DNA of 64,000 bases from Microbacterium kyungheense (lineage in GTDB: Bacteria > Actinomycetota > Actinomycetes > Actinomycetales > Microbacteriaceae). Shown piece after piece: positions 32,618 through 41,125 of this stretch (positions within the stretch are counted from its first letter, which is position 1; every line of letters begins with the position of its first letter). The notes beneath the pieces are model-generated. The model saw nothing but the letters and a program-made list of their open reading frames with translations, was not told the DNA's origin and did not search any database. The translations under genes were made by a program, and so were the position numbers. The stretch covers positions 992,001 to 1,056,000 of the forward strand of contig NZ_VFPE01000001.1 of NCBI RefSeq assembly GCF_006783905.1, written 5' to 3'.

Positions 32618-33094
32618 ATGCCCCACACCACCTCGCCGCAGCCTGCCGTGCACAACGCCTCCGCGTGCCGTTCGTCGCGCCACTCGCGCGTGCAGCACCT
32701 GATCACGGCCGACGAGTCGTCGCTGGCCGAGCTCGAGGCGGTGCTGGCGACCCTGCCCATCTGCTCGACGGGCCGCGTCTTCGTCGAGATCCCGGATGCC
32801 TCGTGGCAGGCCGAGATCGTCGCGCCGAGCCGCATGGTCGTGACGTGGCTCGACCGCTCGCAGCGCTCGGGCGCCCCGGGCACGGGACGCGGCTGCGCAT
32901 CCGGCGAGGCGCTCACGCGCGCCGTGACCGCGTGGGCCGACGAGATGCTGTGCGCGGAGGACGACCAGACGCGCATCCACCTGCTGGGCGGCTACCTCGG
33001 GACGGCCGACATCGTCGACCACCTGGTGGGGATGGGCATCCGCACCGAATCGATCCACGCTCCGGAGCAGTACGGCCTGACGACCGCGCGCTGA
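32618..33094 (+). CDS. SIP domain protein (siderophore-interacting protein C-terminal-like)
   Basis: This 158-aa protein resembles the NAD(P)H-binding C-terminal half of siderophore-interacting proteins: VQHLITADESSLAELEAVLATLP, GRVFVEIPDASW, VVTWLDRS, and a late GGYLGTADIVDHLV. It lacks the FAD-binding half of full SIP ferric-siderophore reductases, so it may work with another protein. An iron box overlaps its promoter, which supports a role in iron handling. The ATG at 32618 follows AAGGAG closely. Confidence 0.75.
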   Translation: MPHTTSPQPAVHNASACRSSRHSRVQHLITADESSLAELEAVLATLPICSTGRVFVEIPDASWQAEIVAPSRMVVTWLDRSQRSGAPGTGRGCASGEALTRAVTAWADEMLCAEDDQTRIHLLGGYLGTADIVDHLVGMGIRTESIHAPEQYGLTTAR

Positions 33095-33136
33095 AGTCTC
33101 GGCGCCCCGCGCTCGCGCCGGGTCGGCGCGCCTCGG

Positions 33137-33142
33137 TACAGT
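33137..33142 (+). promoter_or_regulatory. Putative -10 box of the membrane protein gene
   Basis: TACAGT ends 7 nt before ATG 33150 and only 1 nt before ATG 33144. This favours 33150 as the start of a leaderless message. Confidence 0.4.
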
Positions 33143-33149
33143 CATGCGC

Positions 33150-33728
33150 ATGACGCAGACCGCCGCCGTGCCCGCCGCTCCTCCCGCCGTCGATCCGCGC
33201 GACCTGCGCATGCCGGTGTGGGTGGTCGTGTGGCTGACGATCTCGGCGGTGATCCAGACGTACGACGCCTGCTACGTGCTGCTCGGGCCGCTGTCGCACG
33301 CCGGCGGCCCGCTCGCCGGGTTCTGGCCAGGACACGTGTTCTACGGCACGTTCGACCACCGGTACGGCCAGTTCGACGCCTTCGGCAGCGCGCAGAGCTG
33401 GGCGAACCTCATCGAGGTCGTCTTCATCGTGTGGGCGCTGCTGCGTGCGAAGAAGTGGTCCGGCGTCGTCATCGGCCTCATCGTGACGGTGGCGACGTTC
33501 TGGAAGACCGTCATCTACTTCCTCGTCGAGGCCTCCAGCGGGCTGGAGATGACGCGGCAGTCGCTCGAGCGCGGCGATCTCGTCGGCTTCCTGATGGTCG
33601 CCGTCCTGCCGAACTTGTTCTGGATCGTCTTCCCGCTCGCCGTCGTCATCGCCCTCGGGCGCCAGGTGCACCGCGTGGGGCGTGCGGCCGCCGCGTCGGT
33701 CGTGGTGCCGGCGGCGGAGGCGGTCTGA
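33150..33728 (+). CDS. Integral membrane protein, weakly EXPERA-like
   Basis: This 192-aa protein has four hydrophobic helices: VWVVVWLTISAVIQTYDACY, NLIEVVFIVWALL, VVIGLIVTVATFWKTVIYFL and FWIVFPLAVVIALG. An acidic residue pair near the first helix and the overall size recall EXPERA/EBP-like domains, but the match is weak. The function is unknown. The 3' end meets the convergent gene with one base between the stop codons. Confidence 0.65.
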   Translation: MTQTAAVPAAPPAVDPRDLRMPVWVVVWLTISAVIQTYDACYVLLGPLSHAGGPLAGFWPGHVFYGTFDHRYGQFDAFGSAQSWANLIEVVFIVWALLRAKKWSGVVIGLIVTVATFWKTVIYFLVEASSGLEMTRQSLERGDLVGFLMVAVLPNLFWIVFPLAVVIALGRQVHRVGRAAAASVVVPAAEAV

Positions 33729-33729
33729 C

Positions 33730-34188
33730 TCAGGCCGCGCCGCGCGGCACGTAGTTGCCGTCTGCGAGCCCGGCCTCGATCTCGAACCTGTTGCGCAGCG
33801 GGTCGCGCCCGGCGAACAGGTACAGCACCGGCATCAGGAAGCCGTAGCGCTGCCACTGCCGCTTGTGCACGGCCTCGTGGCGCAGCAGCGCCGAGGTGAG
33901 CGGGCCGTCGCCGGTGAGGAAGCACGCGCCCACGCACGACCCGCCGCGCGGGAACGTCCACCGCGGCATGCCGCGGAACACCCACAGTCCTTCGCGCTGC
34001 TCGACGCGGCCGACGCTCCACAGCGAGCCCCACACCCAGCCGACGGTGCAGCCGTACCAGTACCCGACCCGGCTGATCGGCGAGTCGAGCAGGAACGGCG
34101 GGATCAGCCGGTCGATGCGGCGGCCGCGGATGACGGCGCGCTCGGCGGCGGCGCGCCAGCCGGCGGGCGGCGTCGGGATCGGGCTCAC
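33730..34188 (-). CDS. Small protein with HEAVH motif, unknown function
   Basis: This 152-aa protein starts VSPIPTPPAGWRAAAE and has a hydrophobic segment GYWYGCTVGWVWGSLW. It carries SALLRHEAVHKRQWQRYG, an HExxH-like element next to a conserved RYGF, and ends NRFEIEAGLADGNYVPRGAA. The late E-x-E-A-G could be a third zinc ligand, as in minimal metallopeptidase-like domains, but activity is not established. The GTG start overlaps the stop of the arginase-family gene by 4 nt, so it is the second gene of that operon. Confidence 0.7.
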   Translation of the reverse strand: MSPIPTPPAGWRAAAERAVIRGRRIDRLIPPFLLDSPISRVGYWYGCTVGWVWGSLWSVGRVEQREGLWVFRGMPRWTFPRGGSCVGACFLTGDGPLTSALLRHEAVHKRQWQRYGFLMPVLYLFAGRDPLRNRFEIEAGLADGNYVPRGAA

Positions 34189-35021
34189 GCGAGTGCGCCG
34201 ATCACGCGCAGGATCGCGCCGAGGTCGTCGGTCGCAGCGTCGAGCGACGCGGGGGAGTAGCCGGCGAGGGATGCTCCCACCAGCGGCACCCGCGCGCGCA
34301 GCGCCGAGACGGCCGCCGTGAGCTCGGCCACCGTCACGCCGAACGGCTCGGGGTGCGCGTTGCCGGCGATCTCGGCCGGATCGAGCGCGTCGATGTCGAC
34401 GTGGACGTACACCGCCTCGGCGCCGGTGGCGAGCACGGCGTCGGCGAGGGCCTCGGTGTCGCGCAGCGCCTCGACCGTGAGGGCCGAGATGCCGCGTTCG
34501 GCGACGACGTCGAGCTCGGGGTCGTCGAACGACCGGGCCCCGCCCACGACGACCCGGTCTGCGGCGATCGTGCCCGCGGGCAGCGACAGACCGGGGTCGC
34601 CGTCGCCGATGACGGCGCGCAGCACCATGCCGGCGAACGCGCCCGACGGCGACGACGCGGGCGAGTTGAGGTCGGGGTGAGCGTCGATCCACACCACCGC
34701 GAGTCCCGGTGCGCGCTGCGCCGCGTGCGCGATGGGGGCGAGGGCGATGCCGCAGTCGCCCCCGATCGTCAGCACGGCCTCGTCGGGGGCGGCGGCGTGG
34801 TGCGCCTCGAGGGCGTCGGCGACGAGCCCGTGCACGCGCTGCAGGGCTGAGAGGCGATGGATGCCGCTGCCCAGCGACTCCCCGGCCTCCATCGGCACCT
34901 CCAGCACCGTGGTGGCGGACCGCGGCAGATCTCCCGCGATCGCCTGCGCGCCGTCGATGAGCTGCATCGCGCGTGACGAAGGGCTTCCCTGCCACTGCGG
35001 GACCACGAGGTATCGCGTCAT
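34185..35021 (-). CDS. Arginase/agmatinase/formimidoylglutamase family protein
   Basis: This 278-aa ureohydrolase-fold protein shows VLTIGGDCGIALAPI, VWIDAHPDLNSP and HVDIDALDPAEI, which hold the Mn-binding His and Asp residues. The usual GGDHS is GGDCG here, so one first-shell histidine of classic arginases is replaced by Cys. The substrate is therefore uncertain. The ATG at 35021 has GAGGGG upstream. It is co-transcribed with the small HEAVH-motif gene. Confidence 0.87.
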   Translation of the reverse strand: MTRYLVVPQWQGSPSSRAMQLIDGAQAIAGDLPRSATTVLEVPMEAGESLGSGIHRLSALQRVHGLVADALEAHHAAAPDEAVLTIGGDCGIALAPIAHAAQRAPGLAVVWIDAHPDLNSPASSPSGAFAGMVLRAVIGDGDPGLSLPAGTIAADRVVVGGARSFDDPELDVVAERGISALTVEALRDTEALADAVLATGAEAVYVHVDIDALDPAEIAGNAHPEPFGVTVAELTAAVSALRARVPLVGASLAGYSPASLDAATDDLGAILRVIGALA

Positions 35022-35100
35022 CCCCTCATCTTCGCGCACCGTCCGGCCGCCGGCATCCGATCGGAGCACGCCCACGGCGAACGGCGCCGGGCATGCGAGA

Positions 35101-35128
35101 GGCGCCGGGCCCCTGCGGACCCGGCGCC
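35101..35128 (-). terminator. Hairpin downstream of pspA
   Basis: GGCGCCGGG (35101-35109) pairs with CCCGGCGCC (35120-35128), 17 nt past the pspA stop. It can end the TPM-pspA transcript. Confidence 0.6.
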
Positions 35129-35144
35129 CCTCGGCGTGGAACGG

Positions 35145-35885
35145 TTACTGCCCGATCGCGGCCTGCGACGGCGAGCCGCCGGTCTTCAGCGCGGCCAGGC
35201 GAGCCTCGACCTCGGTGAGCTCGCCCACGTCTTCGAGCGCGTTGAACTGCGCGTCGAGAGTGGATGCCGCCAGCTCCTGCTTTCCGGCGGCGAGAGCCTC
35301 CTGGCGACGCACCTTGTCTTCGAACCGGCCGAGCTCGCTCGTCGGGTCGAGCACGTCGATCGACTTGACGGCGTCGTGCACCTTGTTCTGGGCCTCGGCG
35401 GTCTTGGCGCGGGCGAGCAGCTCGGAGCGCTTGGACTTCAGCTGCTCCAGCTTCTGCTTCATGCCGTTCAGGCCCTCTTTGAGCTTGTCGACGACCTCGT
35501 TCTGGGTCGCGATCGTCGGCGCGATCGCCTTCGCCTCGTTCTCTTCCGAGATCTGGCGCTGCAGCGCGATCTTCGCGAGGTTGTCGAACTTGTCGGCGTC
35601 GGCGGTGTTGCCGGCCGCGCGCAGCTCGTCGGCCTTGCGGCTGGCTGCGAGCGCCTTGTTGCCCCACTCGGCGGCCGCCTGGACGTCCTCCTGGTGATCG
35701 CGCTCGAGCAGGCGCAGGTTGCCGATCGTCTCGGCCACCGCCGACTCGGCGTCGGCGATGGAGTTGGTGAAATCGCGCACCAGCTGGTCGAGCATCTTCT
35801 GCGGGTCCTCGGCGGAGTCGAGGAGCGCATTGATGTTCGCCTTCATGAGGGTCGAGATGCGACCGAAGATGGACTGCTTCGCCAT
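35145..35885 (-). CDS. pspA: PspA/IM30 family membrane-stress protein
   Basis: This 246-aa, almost wholly helical protein starts MAKQSIFGRISTLMKANINA, the amphipathic membrane-binding helix of PspA/Vipp1 (ESCRT-III-like) proteins. DPQKMLDQLVRDFTNSIADA and long heptad-rich coiled coils follow. It would coat and stabilise the membrane under envelope stress. The ATG at 35885 has AAAGGA 6 nt upstream. It lies 65 nt downstream of a TPM-domain gene on the same strand, a recurrent pairing. Confidence 0.92.
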   Translation of the reverse strand: MAKQSIFGRISTLMKANINALLDSAEDPQKMLDQLVRDFTNSIADAESAVAETIGNLRLLERDHQEDVQAAAEWGNKALAASRKADELRAAGNTADADKFDNLAKIALQRQISEENEAKAIAPTIATQNEVVDKLKEGLNGMKQKLEQLKSKRSELLARAKTAEAQNKVHDAVKSIDVLDPTSELGRFEDKVRRQEALAAGKQELAASTLDAQFNALEDVGELTEVEARLAALKTGGSPSQAAIGQ

Positions 35886-35950
35886 CGGTTTTCCTTTCAT
35901 CGGACTTCAGGTCAGGTCAGTGTGGTCGGGAGTCGTGGACGGATGCCGGT

Positions 35951-37969
35951 TCAGAAGCGGCCACCTCCTCGGCGTGCTCGGGTGCCCCCGCCGCCGAAGC
36001 TGCCGGGGCGCATGCCGCCGCCGCCTCCGCCGCCGAACATCCCGCCGAGGCCGCCGGATGAGCGCCCGCGGCCACCGCCGCCTCCGCTCAGCAGCGAGTT
36101 GATGACGATGCCGCCGAGGACGGCGCCGAGCATGCCGTTGTTGCCGCCTCCGCCGCCTCCGCCGCCGAACATGCCGCCGTCGCCGCCGAAGGAGCCGACG
36201 TCGTTCTGGGCGAGCTGAATCGCCTGCGCCGCGAGCTGGTCGGCGCGCTGCGCCTGCTGCATCGCCTGCTGCGGATCCGAGGACTGCAGGGCCTGGGCGC
36301 GGGCGAGCGAGGCACCGGCCTCGGCGAGCCGCGTGCGCGCGTCGGCGCCGACGGCTCCGCGACGGGCGGTGATGTAGTCCTCGGCGGCGGACACCTGCGC
36401 CTGCGCCTGCATCATGACCTGCCCGACCATCTGACGCGCGCGGTCGGCCTGGACGGCGGCATCGCGGATGCCCTTCATCAGCGCGTCGATCTGCTCGTTC
36501 GCCGCCTCGAGCGTCTGGAGGGCGACCAGGGGCCGTTTGGCGCCGCCGACGAGCTGGGCGCGCGCGGTCTCGAGCTGCTGCTTCGTGGCGGCGACGACGC
36601 TCGCCACGCGCCCGTCGGCGTCGGGAAGTGCGGACGCCGCGGCGATGTCGGCCTCGAGCTCCGTCACGAGGGCTGCGGCGTTGCGCTCGCCGGCGGCGAG
36701 GTCGTCGGCGAGCTTGTCGATCGCGTTCTCGAGCAGCGTCGCCTGGCCGACGGCCTCTTCGGCGGCACGGATGCCGACGGCGGCCTCGCCGCCATCACCG
36801 GCGCCGATCGCGGCCTGTGCGGCCGTCAGCTGCTGGTCGGCGAACGTCAGCCGCTGCTGCGCCTGGGCGGGGTTGTCGGCGACCGTCGCCAGCGCCTCGG
36901 GGGCGTACGACCCCTGCAGCTCGCGCAGACGCGTGGTGGCCTGATCGAGGGATGCCGCCGCCTTGGTCCGTTCGTCCTGCACGCGTCGCAGCGCCTCGGG
37001 GGCGTTCTGCTCCAGCTTGCGCAGCTCGTCGAACGCGGCCGCCTTCTCATCGAGCAGGGCGTTGGCGGCCTCGCACAGCGCGATGATCCGCTCATTCCAG
37101 GCGCGGGTGTCTTCGGGCGAGTCGGGCACCTCGTCGTCGAGCTTCTGCTTGAGGCCGAACGCCTCGTCGAGCCCCTTCTGGGCGGTCGCCATGGCCGCCT
37201 CGAACTCGGTGGTGGCGGCATCGCCGAACTGCGCCTTGGCGAAGCCGAGCTCCTGCGCGCTGGTCTTCAGGGCGTCGTCGGTCTCGACGAGCAGCGACGA
37301 GGCGCGCCGCTGCAGCTCTTCGATGCTCACCGGCGGGGCGCCGGCGGGGCCGGCCGTGACCGCGCCCTTCCTGCGGCGGCGCAGGAACATCACCAGCAGG
37401 ACGATCGCGACTCCGACGACGACGATCACCAGCAGCCACGTGAGCCACGACGAGCCGCCGCCGGAGGCGTCGGAGCCCGCGGCGCCGGAGCCGCCGCCCT
37501 GGGCGTCGGTGAGGCCGTCGGCTGCCGCGTCGACGGCGCCCAGCCAGTCGTCCTGGCTCAGCGCCGGCTGGATGCGGGTCTGCTCGATCGCGTCGAGCTG
37601 CTCGCCCGTGACGGGCCCCGAGGAATCGCCGGAGAGGTAGTACTGGCGGCCCTCGGTGGCGACCGCGAGGAGGTACTGCGTCGTGCCCAGGCCGTTGTCT
37701 TCGGCGGTCTGGTTCGCCCAGTCCGCGGAGTTCGACGGATCGGTGAACTCGTCGACGTAGACGACCCACAGGTCGAGCCCGGTCTCGCTCTTCAGCTGCT
37801 CGAGGCGGGCCTGAGCCGAGGCCTCTTCGCTCGACGACAGCACGCCGGCGTCGTCGAGCACGTAGCCGGTGCCCAGGGTGACGGGGGCCGTGGCCGCCGC
37901 CGCTCCGCCGACCGCCGTGACCGCGACAACCGCAGCAGACACGAGCGCTGCAGCCCATCGCAGACGCAT
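35951..37969 (-). CDS. TPM-domain membrane protein with coiled coils and Gly-rich tail
   Basis: This 672-aa protein has a signal peptide (about 1-26), then an extracytoplasmic TPM domain (about 30-155; YVLDDAGVLSSSEEASAQAR, LDLWVVYVDEF, YLLAVATEGRQYYLSG). A Gly/Ser linker leads to one transmembrane helix (about 176-197; LTWLLVIVVVGVAIVLLVMF). The cytosolic part is a long Ala/Glu/Gln-rich coiled coil (about 225-590), ending in a Gly-rich low-complexity tail with FGGGG repeats. It precedes pspA, so it may anchor or signal to PspA at the membrane. That link is inference. Confidence 0.88.
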   Translation of the reverse strand: MRLRWAAALVSAAVVAVTAVGGAAAATAPVTLGTGYVLDDAGVLSSSEEASAQARLEQLKSETGLDLWVVYVDEFTDPSNSADWANQTAEDNGLGTTQYLLAVATEGRQYYLSGDSSGPVTGEQLDAIEQTRIQPALSQDDWLGAVDAAADGLTDAQGGGSGAAGSDASGGGSSWLTWLLVIVVVGVAIVLLVMFLRRRRKGAVTAGPAGAPPVSIEELQRRASSLLVETDDALKTSAQELGFAKAQFGDAATTEFEAAMATAQKGLDEAFGLKQKLDDEVPDSPEDTRAWNERIIALCEAANALLDEKAAAFDELRKLEQNAPEALRRVQDERTKAAASLDQATTRLRELQGSYAPEALATVADNPAQAQQRLTFADQQLTAAQAAIGAGDGGEAAVGIRAAEEAVGQATLLENAIDKLADDLAAGERNAAALVTELEADIAAASALPDADGRVASVVAATKQQLETARAQLVGGAKRPLVALQTLEAANEQIDALMKGIRDAAVQADRARQMVGQVMMQAQAQVSAAEDYITARRGAVGADARTRLAEAGASLARAQALQSSDPQQAMQQAQRADQLAAQAIQLAQNDVGSFGGDGGMFGGGGGGGGNNGMLGAVLGGIVINSLLSGGGGGRGRSSGGLGGMFGGGGGGGMRPGSFGGGGTRARRGGGRF

Positions 37970-38117
37970 CGAAACCCCCTTCGGGACCGGGTCCCCTTTG
38001 GGCGAGTCTATTCAGCCGCCCGGACGAGGCGGTAGCGGAGGGGCCGCTCCCAGGTGTGTGTTCGCCGAGAACGTACGTCCGGCCGGGTCGCTCGCCGGCC
38101 GAGGCCGCGCGACCGGG

Positions 38118-38123
38118 TAGCCT
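38118..38123 (+). promoter_or_regulatory. Putative -10 box of the DUF3097 gene
   Basis: TAGCCT lies 19 nt before the ATG at 38143, with GGAGGAGA between. This gene is therefore not leaderless. Confidence 0.4.
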
Positions 38124-38142
38124 TTCGCCTTCGGAGGAGACG

Positions 38143-38985
38143 ATGGACGATCGCTACGGCGCCGACGTGCTGGCCACGGGGTGGAAGGGCCACGGGGTGC
38201 GCGAGCTGCCCCGGGTGGCGGCATCCCGCGATCTCGTGGTGGAGGTCGCCGACGACGGCTTCTGCGGAGCGGTGGTGCACGTCGCGGGAGGCATGGTCGA
38301 GCTGGAGGACCGCCGCGGCCGGCGGCGGCTGTTCCCCCTGGGCGCCGGCTTTCTCATCGACGGCCGCGACGTCGTGCTGGGGCCGCCAGCGGCCGCACCG
38401 GTCGCGAAGGCGCCGCAGCGCACCGCGTCCGGGTCCTTCGCCGCCCCCGACGCCCGCGCGCGGACGGCGCGGGCGAGCCGCATCCTCGTCGAGGGCCGCC
38501 ACGACGCCGAGCTCGTCGAGAAGGTGTGGGGCGACGATCTGCGCGCCGAAGGCGTCGTCGTCGAGTACCTGCAGGGCATTGACCTGCTCGACGCCGCGCT
38601 GAACGAGGAGCCGCCGTCGGCCGCCCGCCGCTACGGCGTGCTGGTCGACCACCTCGTGCCCGGGTCGAAGGAGTCCCGCATCGCCGACGCGATCGGCCGC
38701 GGCCGCCACGGCGCACACGTGCTGATCGTCGGGCATCCGTGGATCGACGTGTGGCAGTGCGTCACACCGCGCGCGATGGGCATCGAACGGTGGCCCGAAG
38801 TGCCGCGCGGCATCGAGTTCAAGGTCGGCGTGTGCCGCGCGCTCGGCTGGCCCGCGCGCGACCAGGCCGACCTCGCACGCGCCTGGCAGCGCATCCTCGC
38901 CAGCGTGAAGAGCTATCGCGACCTCGAGCCCGCGTTCCTCGGCCGCGTCGAGCAGCTCATCGACTTCGTCACGTCGCCGGCCTGA
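38143..38985 (+). CDS. DUF3097 family protein with TOPRIM-like motif
   Basis: This 280-aa actinobacterial protein (MDDRYGADVLATGWKGHG) belongs to DUF3097. After a small N-terminal domain and a linker, RILVEGRHDAELVEKVWGDDL matches the E-G-x-x-D-A core of TOPRIM-like domains. GVLVDHLVPGSKESRIADAI and HVLIVGHPWIDVWQCVTPRA follow. The function is unknown; a nucleic-acid role is suggested by the TOPRIM-like core. The ATG at 38143 has a strong GGAGGAGA site. Confidence 0.88.
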   Translation: MDDRYGADVLATGWKGHGVRELPRVAASRDLVVEVADDGFCGAVVHVAGGMVELEDRRGRRRLFPLGAGFLIDGRDVVLGPPAAAPVAKAPQRTASGSFAAPDARARTARASRILVEGRHDAELVEKVWGDDLRAEGVVVEYLQGIDLLDAALNEEPPSAARRYGVLVDHLVPGSKESRIADAIGRGRHGAHVLIVGHPWIDVWQCVTPRAMGIERWPEVPRGIEFKVGVCRALGWPARDQADLARAWQRILASVKSYRDLEPAFLGRVEQLIDFVTSPA

Positions 38986-39023
38986 GGATCGTGGATGCCG
39001 CAACCGGCGTCGGACGTCCTCGG

Positions 39024-39029
39024 TAGCCT
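39024..39029 (+). promoter_or_regulatory. Putative -10 box of trmB
   Basis: TAGCCT ends 6 nt before the GTG at 39036; GAGGG lies between. Confidence 0.4.
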
Positions 39030-39035
39030 GGAGGG

Positions 39036-39782
39036 GTGACCGAAGCCGCCACGCCGTCCCCCGAACCCCGCACCTACCGCGACAGGCCGGTGTCGTTCGT
39101 GCGCCGCAGCGGCCGCATGTCCGAGGCGCAGGAGCGCGCCTGGACCGAGCTCGCGCCGCAGTACGTGCTCGAATCGCCCCGCGACCTCGCGTCGACCAGC
39201 ATCCGTCCCGGATCGGCGATCGACCCCGCCGCGGTGTGGGGGCGCGCCGCGCCGCTCGTCGTCGAGATCGGCTCGGGGCAGGGGCATGCGATCGTGCATG
39301 CCGCGACGTCGCGGCCCGACACCGACTTCCTGGCCATCGAGGTGTTCCGCGCCGGGCTTGCGCGCACCATGCTCGACGCCGACCGTGCCGGCGCGCGCAA
39401 CCTGCGGCTGGTCGAGGCGAACGCGCCCGAGGTGCTGCAGCACCTGCTGCCGGCGGCATCCGTCGACGAGCTGTGGGTCTTCTTCCCCGACCCGTGGCAC
39501 AAGACCAAGCACAACAAGCGCCGACTGGTGACGCCCGAGTTCGCGGCTCTCGCGGCCGTCGCACTCAAGGACGACGGCGTGCTGCGGCTGGCGACCGACT
39601 GGGAGGACTACGCGCTGCAGATGCGCGAGGTCATGTCGGTCGCACCCGACTTCTCCGCGACGTTCGAGGGGGAGTGGGCGCCTCGTTTCGACGGCCGCGT
39701 GCTGACCGCGTTCGAGCGCAAGGGCGCCGCAAAGGGCCGGGACATCCGCGACCTCTCGTACCGCCGCGCCCCGAGGACATGA
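39036..39782 (+). CDS. trmB: tRNA (guanine46-N7)-methyltransferase
   Basis: This 248-aa class I SAM methyltransferase makes m7G46 in the tRNA variable loop. It shows PLVVEIGSGQGHAIVHAA, DFLAIEVFRAGLARTM, the catalytic stretch LWVFFPDPWHKTKHNKRRLV, and the C-terminal ATDWEDYALQM and TAFERKG elements. The GTG at 39036 is used. The MFS gene overlaps its stop. Confidence 0.95.
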   Translation: MTEAATPSPEPRTYRDRPVSFVRRSGRMSEAQERAWTELAPQYVLESPRDLASTSIRPGSAIDPAAVWGRAAPLVVEIGSGQGHAIVHAATSRPDTDFLAIEVFRAGLARTMLDADRAGARNLRLVEANAPEVLQHLLPAASVDELWVFFPDPWHKTKHNKRRLVTPEFAALAAVALKDDGVLRLATDWEDYALQMREVMSVAPDFSATFEGEWAPRFDGRVLTAFERKGAAKGRDIRDLSYRRAPRT

Positions 39783-41104
39783 GCGGCACGCCCGGACCGG
39801 TGACGGGGCCGGTCCCGGAGGCCGAGCCCGGTACGACGCGCCGCGACCCGTGGCGCTTCGTGAGGCCGCTGTCGCACCGCGACTTCCGCATGCTGTTCGG
39901 CGCCGTCGTGCTGTCGATCTTCGGCGCGGGCATGTGGGCGGTGGTCATGGTCTACACCGTGATCGGCGCGGGCGGCGGCCCCGTCGAGCTGTCGATCGTC
40001 GCGGCCGCCAACGCCGTCGGGCTGCTCGCCTGCGCGATCCCGGGCGGCATCGCCGCCGACCGCATCCCGCGTCGCCTCATCCTGCGGGTCGTGGAGCTGC
40101 TCAACCTCGTCGCGATCACCTCGGTCGCCGTCGCCGGCGCGTTCGGGGTCGTGACGATCCCGCATCTGACGATCGTCGCGTTCGTGCTCGGCGCCGGAGC
40201 GGGGTTCTTCTTCCCCGCGTACAGCGCGATCCTGCCGCGCATCCTGCCGCCGGCGCAGCTGCTGGCCGCCAACGGCCTGGAGGGGGCGATCCGCCCCGCA
40301 CTGCAGCAGGCCGCCGGGCCGGCCGCCGCCGGCGTCATCGTCGCGGCCGTTCTGGCGCCCGCGCACGCGGCGTGGGGCGTCGTCGCGGCGCACGCGCTCG
40401 CCCTCGTGCTGCTGCTGTTCGTGCGTCCCGAGCCGGCTGCCGACACGGATGCGTCCCGCGAGGCGCCCGAGGGGGTCCGCGGCGTGCTGCACGACCTGCG
40501 CGAGGCGGTCGGCTTCACGGTCCGCACGCCGTGGCTGCTGTGGACGCTGCTGTTCGCGACGGGGTGGGTGCTGGTGTTCCTCGGCCCCGAGGAGGTGCTC
40601 CTGCCCTTCGTGACGCGCGACCGCGTCGGCGAGGACCCGCGGCTGTTCGGCTTCCTCCTCGCGATCTACGGCATCGGCGGCGTGCTGGGCTCCATCGTGG
40701 TGTCGTCTCGCCGGCTGCCGCGGCGGTACCTCACCGTGATGATGGGCGTGTGGGGCGTCAGCACGCTGCCGTTCGCCGTCGTGGGCATCACGCACGAGTA
40801 CTGGCTGATGGCCGTGTGCCTGTTCCTCGTCGGCTTCGGCTTCAGCTACGGCAACGTGATCTGGGGCACGCTCCTGCAGCGGCGCGTGCCGCGGCACATG
40901 CTGGGGCGCATCTCGAGTCTGGACTTCTTCGTGTCGCTCGCCCTCATGCCGCTGTCGATGGCGCTGGCAGGACCCCTCGCGGCGGTCGTGCCGATCGAGG
41001 CGATCTTCATCGCCGCGGGCGTGATCCCGCTGATCCTCGGCGCGATCGCCTACGTCGTCGCGCGCATGCACAGGGACGAGCTCGCCCACCCGCTCGACCA
41101 CTGA
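39779..41104 (+). CDS. MFS transporter (EntS/MefA-like)
   Basis: This 441-aa protein has a polar N-terminus, then FRMLFGAVVLSIFGAGMWAV, AADRIPRRLILRVVELLN as loop motif, FPAYSAILPRILPPAQLLAA, and a second half with RVPRHMLGRISSLDFFVS. These fit the enterobactin-exporter/macrolide-efflux-like MFS group. The substrate is unknown. The ATG at 39779 overlaps the trmB stop by 4 nt (ATGA), so it is translated with trmB. Confidence 0.88.
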   Translation: MSGTPGPVTGPVPEAEPGTTRRDPWRFVRPLSHRDFRMLFGAVVLSIFGAGMWAVVMVYTVIGAGGGPVELSIVAAANAVGLLACAIPGGIAADRIPRRLILRVVELLNLVAITSVAVAGAFGVVTIPHLTIVAFVLGAGAGFFFPAYSAILPRILPPAQLLAANGLEGAIRPALQQAAGPAAAGVIVAAVLAPAHAAWGVVAAHALALVLLLFVRPEPAADTDASREAPEGVRGVLHDLREAVGFTVRTPWLLWTLLFATGWVLVFLGPEEVLLPFVTRDRVGEDPRLFGFLLAIYGIGGVLGSIVVSSRRLPRRYLTVMMGVWGVSTLPFAVVGITHEYWLMAVCLFLVGFGFSYGNVIWGTLLQRRVPRHMLGRISSLDFFVSLALMPLSMALAGPLAAVVPIEAIFIAAGVIPLILGAIAYVVARMHRDELAHPLDH

Positions 41105-41125
41105 GACGCCCGCAGGAGCCCGCGC

